Positions 32,926 to 41,581 of a DNA stretch of 64,000 nt are shown here, piece by piece. The stretch lies in NCBI GenBank assembly GCA_900539845.1, contig UQDP01000007.1, forward strand, positions 1-64,000, in the 5' to 3' direction. Below the pieces are notes generated by a model. The model saw nothing but the letters and a program-made list of their open reading frames with translations. It ran no database searches and was not told where the DNA came from. Each line of letters opens with the position of its first letter. The stretch's first letter is position 1. The DNA comes from an uncultured Oscillospiraceae bacterium (GTDB taxonomy: Bacteria; Bacillota; Clostridia; Oscillospirales; Acutalibacteraceae). The translations under genes were made by a program, and so were the position numbers.

Positions 32926-33111
32926 TTACGCTTCTTCCTTAACAACAACCTGTTTGCCGTTATAATAGCCGCAGCTTGAGCATACCTTATGTGAAACCGT
33001 GTATGCGCCGCAGTTTGAGCATTTAACAAGTGTGGGCGCATCCATTTTCCAAACGCTGGAACGCCTCTTGTTTTTTCTGGCTGTGGAAGTTCTTCTCTTT
33101 GGTACTGCCAT
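32926..33111 (-). CDS. rpmF: 50S ribosomal protein L32
   Basis: A 61-residue L32 with the basic N-terminus AVPKRRTSTARKNKRRS and a zinc ribbon CSNC ... CSSC. It is downstream of the yceD/DUF177 gene, the conserved pair in most bacteria, with a terminator directly after. Confidence 0.97.
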   Translation of the reverse strand: MAVPKRRTSTARKNKRRSSVWKMDAPTLVKCSNCGAYTVSHKVCSSCGYYNGKQVVVKEEA

Positions 33112-33144
33112 TTCTATTTCCTCCTTAATTTTAAGTGAATGAAA

Positions 33145-33651
33145 TTATTGTTCATCAAGCAACTGAAGAAGCGCCGCCATACGGGGATCAACATCCTTCT
33201 TGCAATCGCATTTTTCCCTGTTCAGATTCTTTCCGCATTTGTAGCACAGACCTTTGCAGTCCGGCTTGCAAAGTATTTTACTTGGTAGAAAAAGCTGAAT
33301 CTCTTCTCTGATAAAACTATCAAGATCCAAAACACCGTTCGGAACTACAACATAATCGTCAAAATCCGCGTCGGCGTTATTTGCAAGCTGCCTTACAAGA
33401 ATTTTTCTGACAGAAAACGCCATATCTTTGACAACATCATCGGCACATCTGTCGCAAAAGCCGTAAAAGACAAAGGAGATATCCGCGTTGAAATAGACGA
33501 CACCGGCTTTTTCAAAGGCAGTCCCCTTAACTTTGGCGCCTTTTTTTATCGGGTTATACGTACTGTAAACCAGATCCTGAAGATCTAATTTATAATCGAA
33601 ATCAATGGGCTTGGAATCGCCGTTGAAAAGATTAGATACGTCAATTTCCAT
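33145..33651 (-). CDS. YceD / DUF177 family protein
   Basis: A 168-residue DUF177 protein. The family regularly precedes rpmF and is linked to 23S rRNA/large-subunit processing. The C-terminal half has a Cys cluster (CKPDCKGLCYKCGKN, then CDCKK, about 131-155) typical of the group. The ATG at 33651 is chosen for SD AGAGG nine bases away; a TTG three codons earlier abuts the SD. Confidence 0.92.
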   Translation of the reverse strand: MEIDVSNLFNGDSKPIDFDYKLDLQDLVYSTYNPIKKGAKVKGTAFEKAGVVYFNADISFVFYGFCDRCADDVVKDMAFSVRKILVRQLANNADADFDDYVVVPNGVLDLDSFIREEIQLFLPSKILCKPDCKGLCYKCGKNLNREKCDCKKDVDPRMAALLQLLDEQ

Positions 33652-33767
33652 AAAGACCAACCTCTTCTTGCACTTTTAGTATTATATATATTAAGCAGGT
33701 CTTTGTCAATAGTAAATTAAAAAAATAAAAAGTAAAAACAGATTGAAAATAAAGAGTGCAAAACAAA

Positions 33768-33788
33768 AGCCGCTGAATTTCAGCGGCT
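33768..33788 (-). terminator. Intrinsic terminator for the P-loop protein gene
   Basis: AGCCGCTGAA (33768-33777) pairs with TTCAGCGGCT (33779-33788); TTTTGTTTT follows on the minus strand. Confidence 0.82.
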
Positions 33789-33796
33789 CCAACAAA

Positions 33797-34213
33797 TCAA
33801 AGTTCCTCGCAGTAATCAAAGATCTCTACAGGAAGATCTTCCTTATCGCAGCTTATTGTGAAATAAAAGTTTACATCGGTTGCTTCGGAAAGCTCGGAAA
33901 GCATATCAAAGAACTGCGGAAGCTTGGAATAATCACGGCCGACTATTTTAAACGTAGCGTCGATCAAAACATCCGTTACATCGTAATTGCCGGCACAGAT
34001 TCCCGCAAGGAAACCGTAAAACGCTTTGCAACCGCTGATTCTGTAGGTTTCGGTCTCAAGAAGTCTTGCTTTAGAAGAGATGTCGTAAGTGAGCTTAGGC
34101 TCTTTTTCAACACAAACAACATTTCCGTCTGAAGACTCAACGCAGGAATTAACAAGATCAATAAGTTTCTTTGTTTTTCCGGAACCTTTATTTCCGATAA
34201 TAAGCTTTATCAT
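33797..34213 (-). CDS. Small P-loop NTPase-like protein, unknown function
   Basis: A 138-residue protein with a clean Walker A (GNKGSGKT, residues 7-14) at the N-terminus and a Walker B-like strand (VTDVLIDATF, about 78-87). The rest looks like an alternating alpha/beta fold ending acidic. Similar short proteins in Clostridia are sometimes named as PilT-like, which the sequence does not support, since no type IV pilus motifs are seen. It is monocistronic, between yceD and pgi, with its own terminator. Nucleotide binding is likely; function is unknown. Confidence 0.75.
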   Translation of the reverse strand: MIKLIIGNKGSGKTKKLIDLVNSCVESSDGNVVCVEKEPKLTYDISSKARLLETETYRISGCKAFYGFLAGICAGNYDVTDVLIDATFKIVGRDYSKLPQFFDMLSELSEATDVNFYFTISCDKEDLPVEIFDYCEEL

Positions 34214-34263
34214 TTATTATTCCTCCAAGGTTAATTTCATTTATTAAGTGCAATTATATATTA

Positions 34264-35610
34264 TCATATACCGAGTTCTTTTTCAAGTTTTTCTTTTTCA
34301 CTTTCATAACCCGGTTTGCCGAGCAAAGCAAACATATTCTTTTTATAGCTTTCGACACCCGGCTGATTAAATGGATTTACACCGAGAATATAACCTGAAA
34401 CAGCGCATGCTTTTTCAAAGAAATAAATGAGATAACCGATATTTTCTTCCGTAACGGCAGGCGATTCAAGCACAAGATTCGCAACGCCGCCCTCTGTGTG
34501 CGCAAGAAGCGTGCCCTGCCTTGCCTTTTCGTTGATATAACTCATTGTTTTTCCGGCAAGGAAATTAAGACCGTCTATGTTATTCTTTTCTTCATCTATT
34601 GTGAAATCCGAAAGCGGCTTGCCAAACTTTAAGCAAGTCTCAAACATAAGCTGTGAGCCGCTTTCCTGAATAAATTGACCGACCGAATGCAGGTCTGTTG
34701 AGAAGATACATGAAACAGGATAAAGTCCTTTCCCGTCTTTACCTTCGCTTTCGGCAAAGAGCTGCTTCAGCCACTCGTTAAACATAGTCATGCACGGTTC
34801 ATAACAGATGAAGCATTCCAGCTTCTTGCCCATATCATAAAAGCAATTTCTGATAACGGCATATTTTAAGCAATCGTTTTCTTCGATATTCTCGCTGTTC
34901 AGACTCTCCTGCGCAAAACGCGCGCCGTCCATCAGCGCTTTGATATCGATTCCTGCGCAGGCTATCGGCAGAAGACCGACAGCAGTAAGCACGGAATACC
35001 TGCCGCCTACATCGTCAGGCACAACGAACGTCTCATAGCCCTCTTTATCGGCAAGTTCTTTAAGAGTGCCCTTAGCCTTGTCTGTTGTGCAGAAAATTCG
35101 TTTAGCGGCTTCTTGCGCGGAATATTTTTTATAGATCAGATCTCTGAAAACTCTAAACGCGATAGCAGGCTCGGTTGTAGTTCCGCTTTTGGAAATAACA
35201 TTCACGCATATATCCTTACCTTCGCATATTTCAAGAAGCTCATTAAGCATGGACGGGCTGATGCTGTTTCCTATGAAATAGATCTGAGGGGTATCTTTTG
35301 CAAGCGCATTGTAATTGGAAGATCTGAGCGCTTCAATGACAGCCCTTGCGCCGAGATAAGAACCGCCGATACCGATAACAACAAGAACATCGCAGTTCTT
35401 CTTGATATAATCGGCAACTTTTTCTATTCTTGAGAACTCCTCTTTATCATATTCCGTTGGCAGTGATACCCAGCCGAGAAAATCATTTCCCGCGCCGCTC
35501 TTATTATGAAGCGTTCTGAGTGCCTCAACGCCTCTTGCCGCATTTTCCGCAATCTTTTCCTGCAGCAGAAATTTATCAGCGTATTTATTTATAAGTCTTA
35601 ATTTTTCCAT
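34264..35610 (-). CDS. pgi: Glucose-6-phosphate isomerase
   Basis: A 448-residue short-type Firmicute PGI interconverting glucose-6-phosphate and fructose-6-phosphate. The phosphate-binding [16 protein letters not shown] and [12 protein letters not shown] motifs and the late [14 protein letters not shown] signature are intact. Length matches the Gram-positive form (about 450). It appears monocistronic. Confidence 0.97.
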   Translation of the reverse strand: MEKLRLINKYADKFLLQEKIAENAARGVEALRTLHNKSGAGNDFLGWVSLPTEYDKEEFSRIEKVADYIKKNCDVLVVIGIGGSYLGARAVIEALRSSNYNALAKDTPQIYFIGNSISPSMLNELLEICEGKDICVNVISKSGTTTEPAIAFRVFRDLIYKKYSAQEAAKRIFCTTDKAKGTLKELADKEGYETFVVPDDVGGRYSVLTAVGLLPIACAGIDIKALMDGARFAQESLNSENIEENDCLKYAVIRNCFYDMGKKLECFICYEPCMTMFNEWLKQLFAESEGKDGKGLYPVSCIFSTDLHSVGQFIQESGSQLMFETCLKFGKPLSDFTIDEEKNNIDGLNFLAGKTMSYINEKARQGTLLAHTEGGVANLVLESPAVTEENIGYLIYFFEKACAVSGYILGVNPFNQPGVESYKKNMFALLGKPGYESEKEKLEKELGI

Positions 35611-35686
35611 ATATAGAATCCTCTCTCATCACATAATACTTTTGATTATTTTACAACAAACCTTACCATTATTCAACAGTTTTATT

Positions 35687-36835
35687 TTAAATATTTTTGA
35701 GCATTTCTTTGAAAACAAAGGAAAAACTTATTTTTTCAATTGGTTTTCCCGCATACAGCTCGATCTTTTTTATAATATTATCTCCTGATTTGATCGTAAT
35801 TTCCCCAAGAACGGCTTTTTCCGCCACAGGGGCGGCAACGGATTTTTCAATATTATAACTGTATGTGATTTCCTCGGACCCTTTTTTTACAAGAATCTTA
35901 TCTGTTTCATTATAGATGGGCAGAATAGACTTTTCCTTTCCGTTTTTCACTCTTACCTGCGTTATCATGCTTTCATCAATCTGAGGCGCGATAACTTCAT
36001 AGTTTGCAAATCCGTAATCAAGAAGATTGGCGGCGCTTTCAAATCTTTCGTCACTTGTCTGTGCACCGAGGACTACGGCAATAAGGCTCATTCCGTCTCT
36101 TTCGGCGGTTGCGCACACACAAAATCCCGCCTTTGAAGTTGTGCCTGTTTTCAGCCCTGTAATCCCGTTATAGCTGTTTACAAGTTTATTTGTGTTGTTG
36201 AGTTCGGTTTCTCCGTCTCTCAGATAGTCAAGCCAAACAGTTGTATAATTTCTGACCAAATCGTGACGGATAACCTCGCGAGCCATGACCGCAATGTCAT
36301 ATGCACAGGAATAGTGATTGGTTGCCGTATCATCCAGACCGGTGCAGTTTTCAAAATTTGTGTTTTCAAGCCCAAGCTCTTTTGCCCGTTCATTCATCAT
36401 TGTTACAAATGAAGCGGTAGATCCGGCAATATACTCAGCAAGCGCAGTACAGGCGTCATTTGCGGAAGCGATAACAACGGCTTTAAAAAGCTCGTCGACC
36501 GTCATCGTCTCTCCTTGTTCCAGCCATATCTGCGAGCCGCCCATCGCTACTGCATTTTCACTTGTGCTTACTTCATCGTCCGGCGAGATTTTCCCGCTTT
36601 CTATTGCTTCAAGAACGAGCAGCATACTCATGACCTTTGTAACAGACGCCGGAGAAAGGTGCTCATATGCATTTTTTTCATAAATGACCTCACCCGTATC
36701 GGCGCACAAAAGTATGGAAGACTTTGATTTATCATCGATCTCGGCAGAGCCGGAAGTTTCTTCCTCTGCGTAGCAGTTGATCGGGAATACAAACAACAAG
36801 GTCAAACTTAACAGTAATGATATTATTTTTTTCAT
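35687..36835 (-). CDS. D-alanyl-D-alanine carboxypeptidase (DacF/PBP5-like)
   Basis: A 382-residue penicillin-binding protein with a signal peptide (1-23, ending CYAEEE). The active-site motifs are S64-VTK67 (SPASVTKVM), S124-A-N126 and K229-T-G. A C-terminal PBP5-type beta domain (about 290-365) is followed by an amphipathic anchor helix (SFVFKEMLKNI). It trims the pentapeptide Ala; in Bacillus dacF acts in the forespore, but a vegetative dacA-type role is equally possible. It is divergent from mtaB. Confidence 0.92.
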   Translation of the reverse strand: MKKIISLLLSLTLLFVFPINCYAEEETSGSAEIDDKSKSSILLCADTGEVIYEKNAYEHLSPASVTKVMSMLLVLEAIESGKISPDDEVSTSENAVAMGGSQIWLEQGETMTVDELFKAVVIASANDACTALAEYIAGSTASFVTMMNERAKELGLENTNFENCTGLDDTATNHYSCAYDIAVMAREVIRHDLVRNYTTVWLDYLRDGETELNNTNKLVNSYNGITGLKTGTTSKAGFCVCATAERDGMSLIAVVLGAQTSDERFESAANLLDYGFANYEVIAPQIDESMITQVRVKNGKEKSILPIYNETDKILVKKGSEEITYSYNIEKSVAAPVAEKAVLGEITIKSGDNIIKKIELYAGKPIEKISFSFVFKEMLKNI

Positions 36836-36901
36836 GTGTAACAGTTCCTTTCCAAAACCGCTGATTTCTGCTTTTAGCCATTAAATCATATTCAATTCAA
36901 G

Positions 36902-36930
36902 TTGATTAAATAACATATTTTTGTTATAAT
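36902..36930 (+). promoter_or_regulatory. Sigma-A promoter of mtaB
   Basis: TTGATT (36902-36907), a 17-base spacer and TATAAT (36925-36930), with the ATG 50 bases downstream. Confidence 0.72.
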
Positions 36931-36979
36931 CATAAAAAAACAGACGGATGGACCGGCTGCACAATCGGAGTTTAAAACT

Positions 36980-38272
36980 ATGAAAGCTGCATTTTACACA
37001 CTCGGCTGCAAAGTCAATCAGGCAGAAAGCGAATATATGGCAGAGCTTTTGCAGAAAGCCGGCTTTGAAATCGTCTCGCCTGATGAACACGCCGATTTTT
37101 ATATAATAAATTCCTGCACAGTAACAGCAACAGCAGACCAGAAGACCCGTCAGACCGTACGCAGATTTAAGAGACACCATCCAGAATCAGCTGTTATTCT
37201 GACAGGCTGCATGCCGCAGGCGTTTCCCGAAGAAGCAAAAAAGCTGGAGCAGGCGGACATCATTCTCGGCAACAAAAATGACGGTGATATACTTTCACTG
37301 ATTCAGAAATATCTTGCGGACAAAAGCCGAATCATAGATATCAACCAGCATGAAACCGGCGAAAAATTTTCGGAATGCTCTGTTTCCTCATTCGGAAAGA
37401 GGGTCAGGGCTTTTGTTAAGATCGAGGACGGATGCGACAGATTCTGCTCTTACTGTATCATTCCGAAAAGCCGAGGCAGAGTCCGTTCCAAACCCCTCCA
37501 AGATCTGAAACGAGAAGTCTCCATGCTCGCCGAAAACGGCATTAAAGAAATCGTGCTTGTGGGGATCAATCTTTCCGCGTACGGGAAAAATCAGAATTTC
37601 AATATTGCGGACGCTGTGGAGATCTGCGCTGCTGAAAGCGGAATAACAAGAGTGCGGCTCGGAAGTCTTGAGCCGGATCATATTACCGATGATATAATTG
37701 AGAGACTTTCCGAAATAAAAAAGTTCTGCCCGCAGTTTCATATCTCTCTTCAGAGCGGCTGCGATAAAACATTAAAAGAGATGAACCGCCATTATACGGC
37801 AAAAGAATATGAGGCACTCTGCCGCAAGCTCCGCAGCACATTTGCCAACTGTACGCTTACGACTGATTTTATGGTAGGCTTCACGGGAGAAACCGAGGAG
37901 GATTTTAAAGAAAGTCTTCAATTTGTAGAAAAAACGGCTTTTGAAAAGGTTCACATCTTTCCGTATTCACAGCGCACGGGAACAGCCGCTTCAAAGCATG
38001 GCGACTCTGTTTCCAAATCCGAAAAAGAGCGCCGTGCTGCCAAAGCGGCTGCCGTTGCAGAAAGAATTCGGGTGGACTATCTGAAATCCCGGATCGGCAA
38101 AACCGTTAAAGTGCTTTTTGAGGGCGAAACCAAAGATGGGATATACAGAGGTTACACGATGAATTATATCCCTGTCAAAGTGCAAAGCGTTAAAGATATT
38201 ACGGGTCTTGAACTCGAATGCACGATAACCGGCACAGACGGCGAAGAGTGCATCGCTAATTTAAGTTCCTGA
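36980..38272 (+). CDS. mtaB: tRNA t6A37 methylthiotransferase MtaB
   Basis: A 430-residue radical-SAM methylthiotransferase adding the methylthio group to t6A37 in tRNA. The opening KAAFYTLGCKVNQAESEYM is diagnostic of MtaB, the radical SAM motif is CDRFCSYC and a TRAM domain ends the protein. Its 3' end overlaps the convergent lipoprotein gene by 17 bases. Confidence 0.95.
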   Translation: MKAAFYTLGCKVNQAESEYMAELLQKAGFEIVSPDEHADFYIINSCTVTATADQKTRQTVRRFKRHHPESAVILTGCMPQAFPEEAKKLEQADIILGNKNDGDILSLIQKYLADKSRIIDINQHETGEKFSECSVSSFGKRVRAFVKIEDGCDRFCSYCIIPKSRGRVRSKPLQDLKREVSMLAENGIKEIVLVGINLSAYGKNQNFNIADAVEICAAESGITRVRLGSLEPDHITDDIIERLSEIKKFCPQFHISLQSGCDKTLKEMNRHYTAKEYEALCRKLRSTFANCTLTTDFMVGFTGETEEDFKESLQFVEKTAFEKVHIFPYSQRTGTAASKHGDSVSKSEKERRAAKAAAVAERIRVDYLKSRIGKTVKVLFEGETKDGIYRGYTMNYIPVKVQSVKDITGLELECTITGTDGEECIANLSS

Positions 38273-39452
38273 TATTTTCGACTTCATTTTTTACGGCTTC
38301 ATTCGTTTCATCAACAAGATAACTGTAAGAATAAATGTAATATCCCTGCACATTTGAAAGGTTTTCAAGATATATGATCTGGCGCGAGATGATATTATTG
38401 TTGTCTATAAACTCGTTGATGGCGTATTCCTGATCTGATGACGCAAATTCGTCCTCTGAACCGGCCTTATAGAGAGGAAGCCCGACATATAGCTTCGACG
38501 CGGTTGTTCGGTCGTTCCACTCTTTGGCAGTTCTGGTAAAGGGCTGTACCTCGTTATAGAAGCCGAAGTAAATCTGCGGACATATGTAATCAACATAGCC
38601 TTCCTCTGACGCCCATTTTTCCACATCCGCATACAGTGTGTTATAATTTGTTGACACCCTGGACTGCGGACTAATACCGAACAGGACATCAGGGTTGATT
38701 TCTTTCACTGCCGAATAAACGCTTCTGACCATTTGGGATACATTTTCGCGCCGCCAGTCATCAAGGGAAAGTTCTCCCCCATCCGCCTGATATTCGGCAA
38801 ATTCTTCGGCATCGATATCCTTCTCCGATGTCGGATAGAAATAATCATCAAAATGAATGCCGTCCACGGCGTAGTTTTCAACGATTTCTTTTACCCCGTT
38901 CACAATCAACTGAGTGACTTCCTGCGAAGCCGGATTAAAATAGATTTTATCGCTTACATAGACGTTGCTTTTTTTGTCGTCGCTCTGAAGCCACTGCTTT
39001 GCTATATTCGAATCGCAGAGTTTATCCATATCTGCCGTTTGCAGAACACGGTAAGGATTTATCCATGCTTCAATGCGAAGCCCGTTCGCATGAGCGGCTT
39101 TTACCATTATCTCAAGCGGGTCAAACCTCAGCTCCGAACCTTGGGTTCCGAAGCAATATTGCGATACGGGAAAATATTCGGATTTATAAAATGCATCCGC
39201 GCAAGGCCGTACCTGTACCGTTACCGTATTAAGACCAATATCGGAGATCTTTTCAAAAGCATCGGAAATACTTTTTTCAAACGCAGCAGCGTCTTTGCTT
39301 GAAGATGTAAAACTTTCCAGCTCAAAATACGTCATCCATACGGATTTTACATAATCGGTGTTCTGAGGCGTATCGGTCGCTCCCTTTTCGGCCGTCGCGC
39401 AGCCGCTGAATAAAAAGACGAAAGAAATGAGCAGTAAAAAAAATTTTTTCAT
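38256..39452 (-). CDS. Glycoside-hydrolase-like lipoprotein (GHL10 / DUF187)
   Basis: A 398-residue exported protein. The signal ends in a lipobox (FLFSGC, Cys about 19 from this start), so it should be membrane-anchored. The rest is a TIM-barrel of the GHL10 (PF02638) type: VKSVWMTYFELESF, GLNTVTVQVRPCADAFY, EAWINPYRV, VDGIHFDDYFYP and YICPQIYFGF. Activity on peptidoglycan or glycans is assumed for the family but rarely shown. ATG 39452 is preferred over GTG 39461, which is too close to the SD. It is convergent with mtaB and overlaps it. Confidence 0.87.
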   Translation of the reverse strand: MKKFFLLLISFVFLFSGCATAEKGATDTPQNTDYVKSVWMTYFELESFTSSSKDAAAFEKSISDAFEKISDIGLNTVTVQVRPCADAFYKSEYFPVSQYCFGTQGSELRFDPLEIMVKAAHANGLRIEAWINPYRVLQTADMDKLCDSNIAKQWLQSDDKKSNVYVSDKIYFNPASQEVTQLIVNGVKEIVENYAVDGIHFDDYFYPTSEKDIDAEEFAEYQADGGELSLDDWRRENVSQMVRSVYSAVKEINPDVLFGISPQSRVSTNYNTLYADVEKWASEEGYVDYICPQIYFGFYNEVQPFTRTAKEWNDRTTASKLYVGLPLYKAGSEDEFASSDQEYAINEFIDNNNIISRQIIYLENLSNVQGYYIYSYSYLVDETNEAVKNEVENIRNLN

Positions 39453-39501
39453 ACTTGACACTTATCCTTTAATTTGCAAAAATATACATAAGGTGATTTT
39501 T

Positions 39502-39792
39502 ATGGAATACAGACTCGGAAATTCTTTAAGAGTTAAAGACAAGGGCGAAACAGATGAAATGGAATGCCCCTGCTGTAAAAACAAAGTTAAATTAAGATTA
39601 TTCAGAAATATGGATGTTCGTCTGATATCGTCTTATCCTTTGTTTAAGGCAACGGGCGTATATTTTCTGATCTGCCCCAAATGCGCGTCAGTATATACGG
39701 TTGATGAAGATCAGGGCGATCTTCTTGCAAGCGGACAGAAATACGCCGTGGGAAGTTTTGACCTGAAGAAACTAAAGGAATTCCGCAAATGA
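39502..39792 (+). CDS. Small zinc-ribbon protein
   Basis: A 96-residue protein with two cysteine pairs, CPCC (near 22-25) and CPKC (near 59-62), making a probable four-Cys zinc site spaced by a beta-rich segment. Function is unknown. The ATG at 39502 follows AAGGTGA; an upstream in-frame ATG at 39427 lies within the neighbouring divergent gene and lacks an SD. Its stop overlaps the next gene (ATGA), so the two are coupled. Confidence 0.78.
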   Translation: MEYRLGNSLRVKDKGETDEMECPCCKNKVKLRLFRNMDVRLISSYPLFKATGVYFLICPKCASVYTVDEDQGDLLASGQKYAVGSFDLKKLKEFRK

Positions 39793-40070
39793 AATGGCAG
39801 ACGGCAATCCCTGTTTATCTGTTGCTGATCAACATAATTTCCGCTGTCTTTACTGCTGCCGATAAATATAAAGCGAAGCGCGGAAGATTCAGAATATCCG
39901 AGGATCTGCTGCTCACGCTCGCTTTTATCGGCGGAGCGGCTGCCGAATATATAACCATGAAAATAATCAGGCATAAAACAAAGCACAAAAAATTCATGAT
40001 AGGTCTGCCTGCCATAATGATTCTGCATGCAGCGGCAGCCATACTTGTCTTATATATTCTTAAACTTTAA
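39789..40070 (+). CDS. DUF1294 family membrane protein
   Basis: A 93-residue protein with three hydrophobic helices (about 5-23, 40-58, 70-91). The family pattern is visible: ADKYKAKRGRFRISE, then LAFIGGAAAEYITM and the RHKTKHKKFMIGLP motif. DUF1294 proteins are small inner-membrane proteins of unknown role. It is translationally coupled to the zinc-ribbon gene and followed by a terminator. Confidence 0.88.
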   Translation: MKWQTAIPVYLLLINIISAVFTAADKYKAKRGRFRISEDLLLTLAFIGGAAAEYITMKIIRHKTKHKKFMIGLPAIMILHAAAAILVLYILKL

Positions 40071-40096
40071 GAGGTTCAAATGAACCTCTTTTTTTA
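40069..40096 (+). terminator. Intrinsic terminator after DUF1294
   Basis: AAGAGGTTCA / TGAACCTCTT stem with a two-base loop region and TTTTTT on the plus strand. It overlaps the downstream flank of spoIVA. Confidence 0.82.
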
Positions 40097-40097
40097 T

Positions 40098-41567
40098 TTA
40101 CAGTATAATACAGATAAGACCGCTGCAGCCCTCATTAATAACACGCTCAATGGTTTCTCTGAACTTGCTGCGCGCGTCATCCGGCATGCGCTCAAGCTTT
40201 CCTCTCAGACCTTCATTGACCAGCTCGTGCAGGGATTTTCCGAAAATATCGGTTTCCCAAATCTTGTTCGGATTTTCTTCAAACTCTTTGAGCAGATACA
40301 TCACAAGCTCCTGCGACTGGCTCTCACTTCCCACTATGGGCGCCACTTCCGTATATGTGTTGCATTTGATCATATGAATAGACGGAGCCTGCGCTTTCAG
40401 CTTAACGCCGTATCTGCCGCCCTGTTTCATGATTTCCGGCTCTTCCAGCGTCAGCTCGTCAATATCCGGCATAACGATACCGTAACCCGTTCTGTCCACT
40501 TCCATCAGTGCGGAGGCGAACTTTTTGTATCTGGTGCGGATCTGAGTCAGATCGCAAACGAGTCTCATCAGATCTTTTTCGTCTCTGATCTCATCGCCGC
40601 ATTTTGCCGACAGGACAGAATAATAATAGGAGTTACTGATGCTGATCCTTATAGAGATTTTCCCCGTTGAAAGATCTGATTCGGATATCGACAGACCTTC
40701 CACATCCTTGTAATTTCCTAGATCCGATGCAAATTCCTTAACGCTGCGAATATTTGTTATGCTTTTGCTGATTTCACGCACATAGGAAAATATACCTTTT
40801 TTAAATTCGTCATCATAGTCAAGGCTTTTGATCCAGCTTGGAAAATTAAGCTCTATACACTTTGCCGGGAACTCATACAACACCTGTTCCAGAATACTGT
40901 TTATCTGTTTTTCATCAAGTTCAAGGCAGTTTACGGGAATGACCGGCACATCGTATTTTTTGCAAAGTTTTTCGGCAAGCTCAACGGACTCCGAACTCTG
41001 CGGTTCAACACAATTAAGCGCAACCACAAACGGCTTATTTATCTCTTTCAGCTCTTTAATGACACGTTCCTCGGCTTCCTCATATTCTTCACGCGGAATA
41101 TTGCTTATTGAACCGTCAGTGGTAATGACCAGCCCGATCGTGGAGTGCTCGTTAATAACCTTTTGCGTGCCGATCTCGGCTGCCATATTGAACGGTATCT
41201 CCTCATCAAACCATGGGGTATGGACCATTCTCGGCTGTTCATCTTCAATATACCCGACCGAGCTCGGCACTATGTAACCGACGCAGTCGATCAGCCTTAC
41301 TCTGAAATGCAGATTGTCATCCATAGAGAGCTCTATCGCGTCTTCGGGAATAAATTTAGGCTCGGTAGTCATGATTGTTCTTCCGGCGGCGCTCTGCGGC
41401 AGTTCATCACGTGCGCGCTCTTTTTGAAACTCGCCGTCAATTCGCGGAATCACGAGCGTATCCATAAACTTTTTGATGAAGGTCGATTTACCCGTTCTCA
41501 CAGGGCCAACGACGCCTATGTAAATATCGCCCTGGGTTCTTTTTGAAATATCGTTATATATACTCAT
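40098..41567 (-). CDS. spoIVA: Stage IV sporulation protein A (spore coat ATPase)
   Basis: A 489-residue SpoIVA that polymerises with ATP on the forespore outer membrane to form the coat basement layer. The N-terminus (IYNDISKRTQGDIYIGVVG) and Walker A GPVRTGKST (21-29) match; Bacillus SpoIVA is 492 residues. The C-terminus (GCSGLICIIL) is the hydrophobic end that contacts SpoVM. ATG 41567 has the SD AAGGAG ten bases away; the GTG three codons earlier is too close. It is 14 bases downstream of the sipL-like gene, forming an operon. Confidence 0.97.
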   Translation of the reverse strand: MSIYNDISKRTQGDIYIGVVGPVRTGKSTFIKKFMDTLVIPRIDGEFQKERARDELPQSAAGRTIMTTEPKFIPEDAIELSMDDNLHFRVRLIDCVGYIVPSSVGYIEDEQPRMVHTPWFDEEIPFNMAAEIGTQKVINEHSTIGLVITTDGSISNIPREEYEEAEERVIKELKEINKPFVVALNCVEPQSSESVELAEKLCKKYDVPVIPVNCLELDEKQINSILEQVLYEFPAKCIELNFPSWIKSLDYDDEFKKGIFSYVREISKSITNIRSVKEFASDLGNYKDVEGLSISESDLSTGKISIRISISNSYYYSVLSAKCGDEIRDEKDLMRLVCDLTQIRTRYKKFASALMEVDRTGYGIVMPDIDELTLEEPEIMKQGGRYGVKLKAQAPSIHMIKCNTYTEVAPIVGSESQSQELVMYLLKEFEENPNKIWETDIFGKSLHELVNEGLRGKLERMPDDARSKFRETIERVINEGCSGLICIIL

Positions 41568-41581
41568 TTCATCCACTCTCC

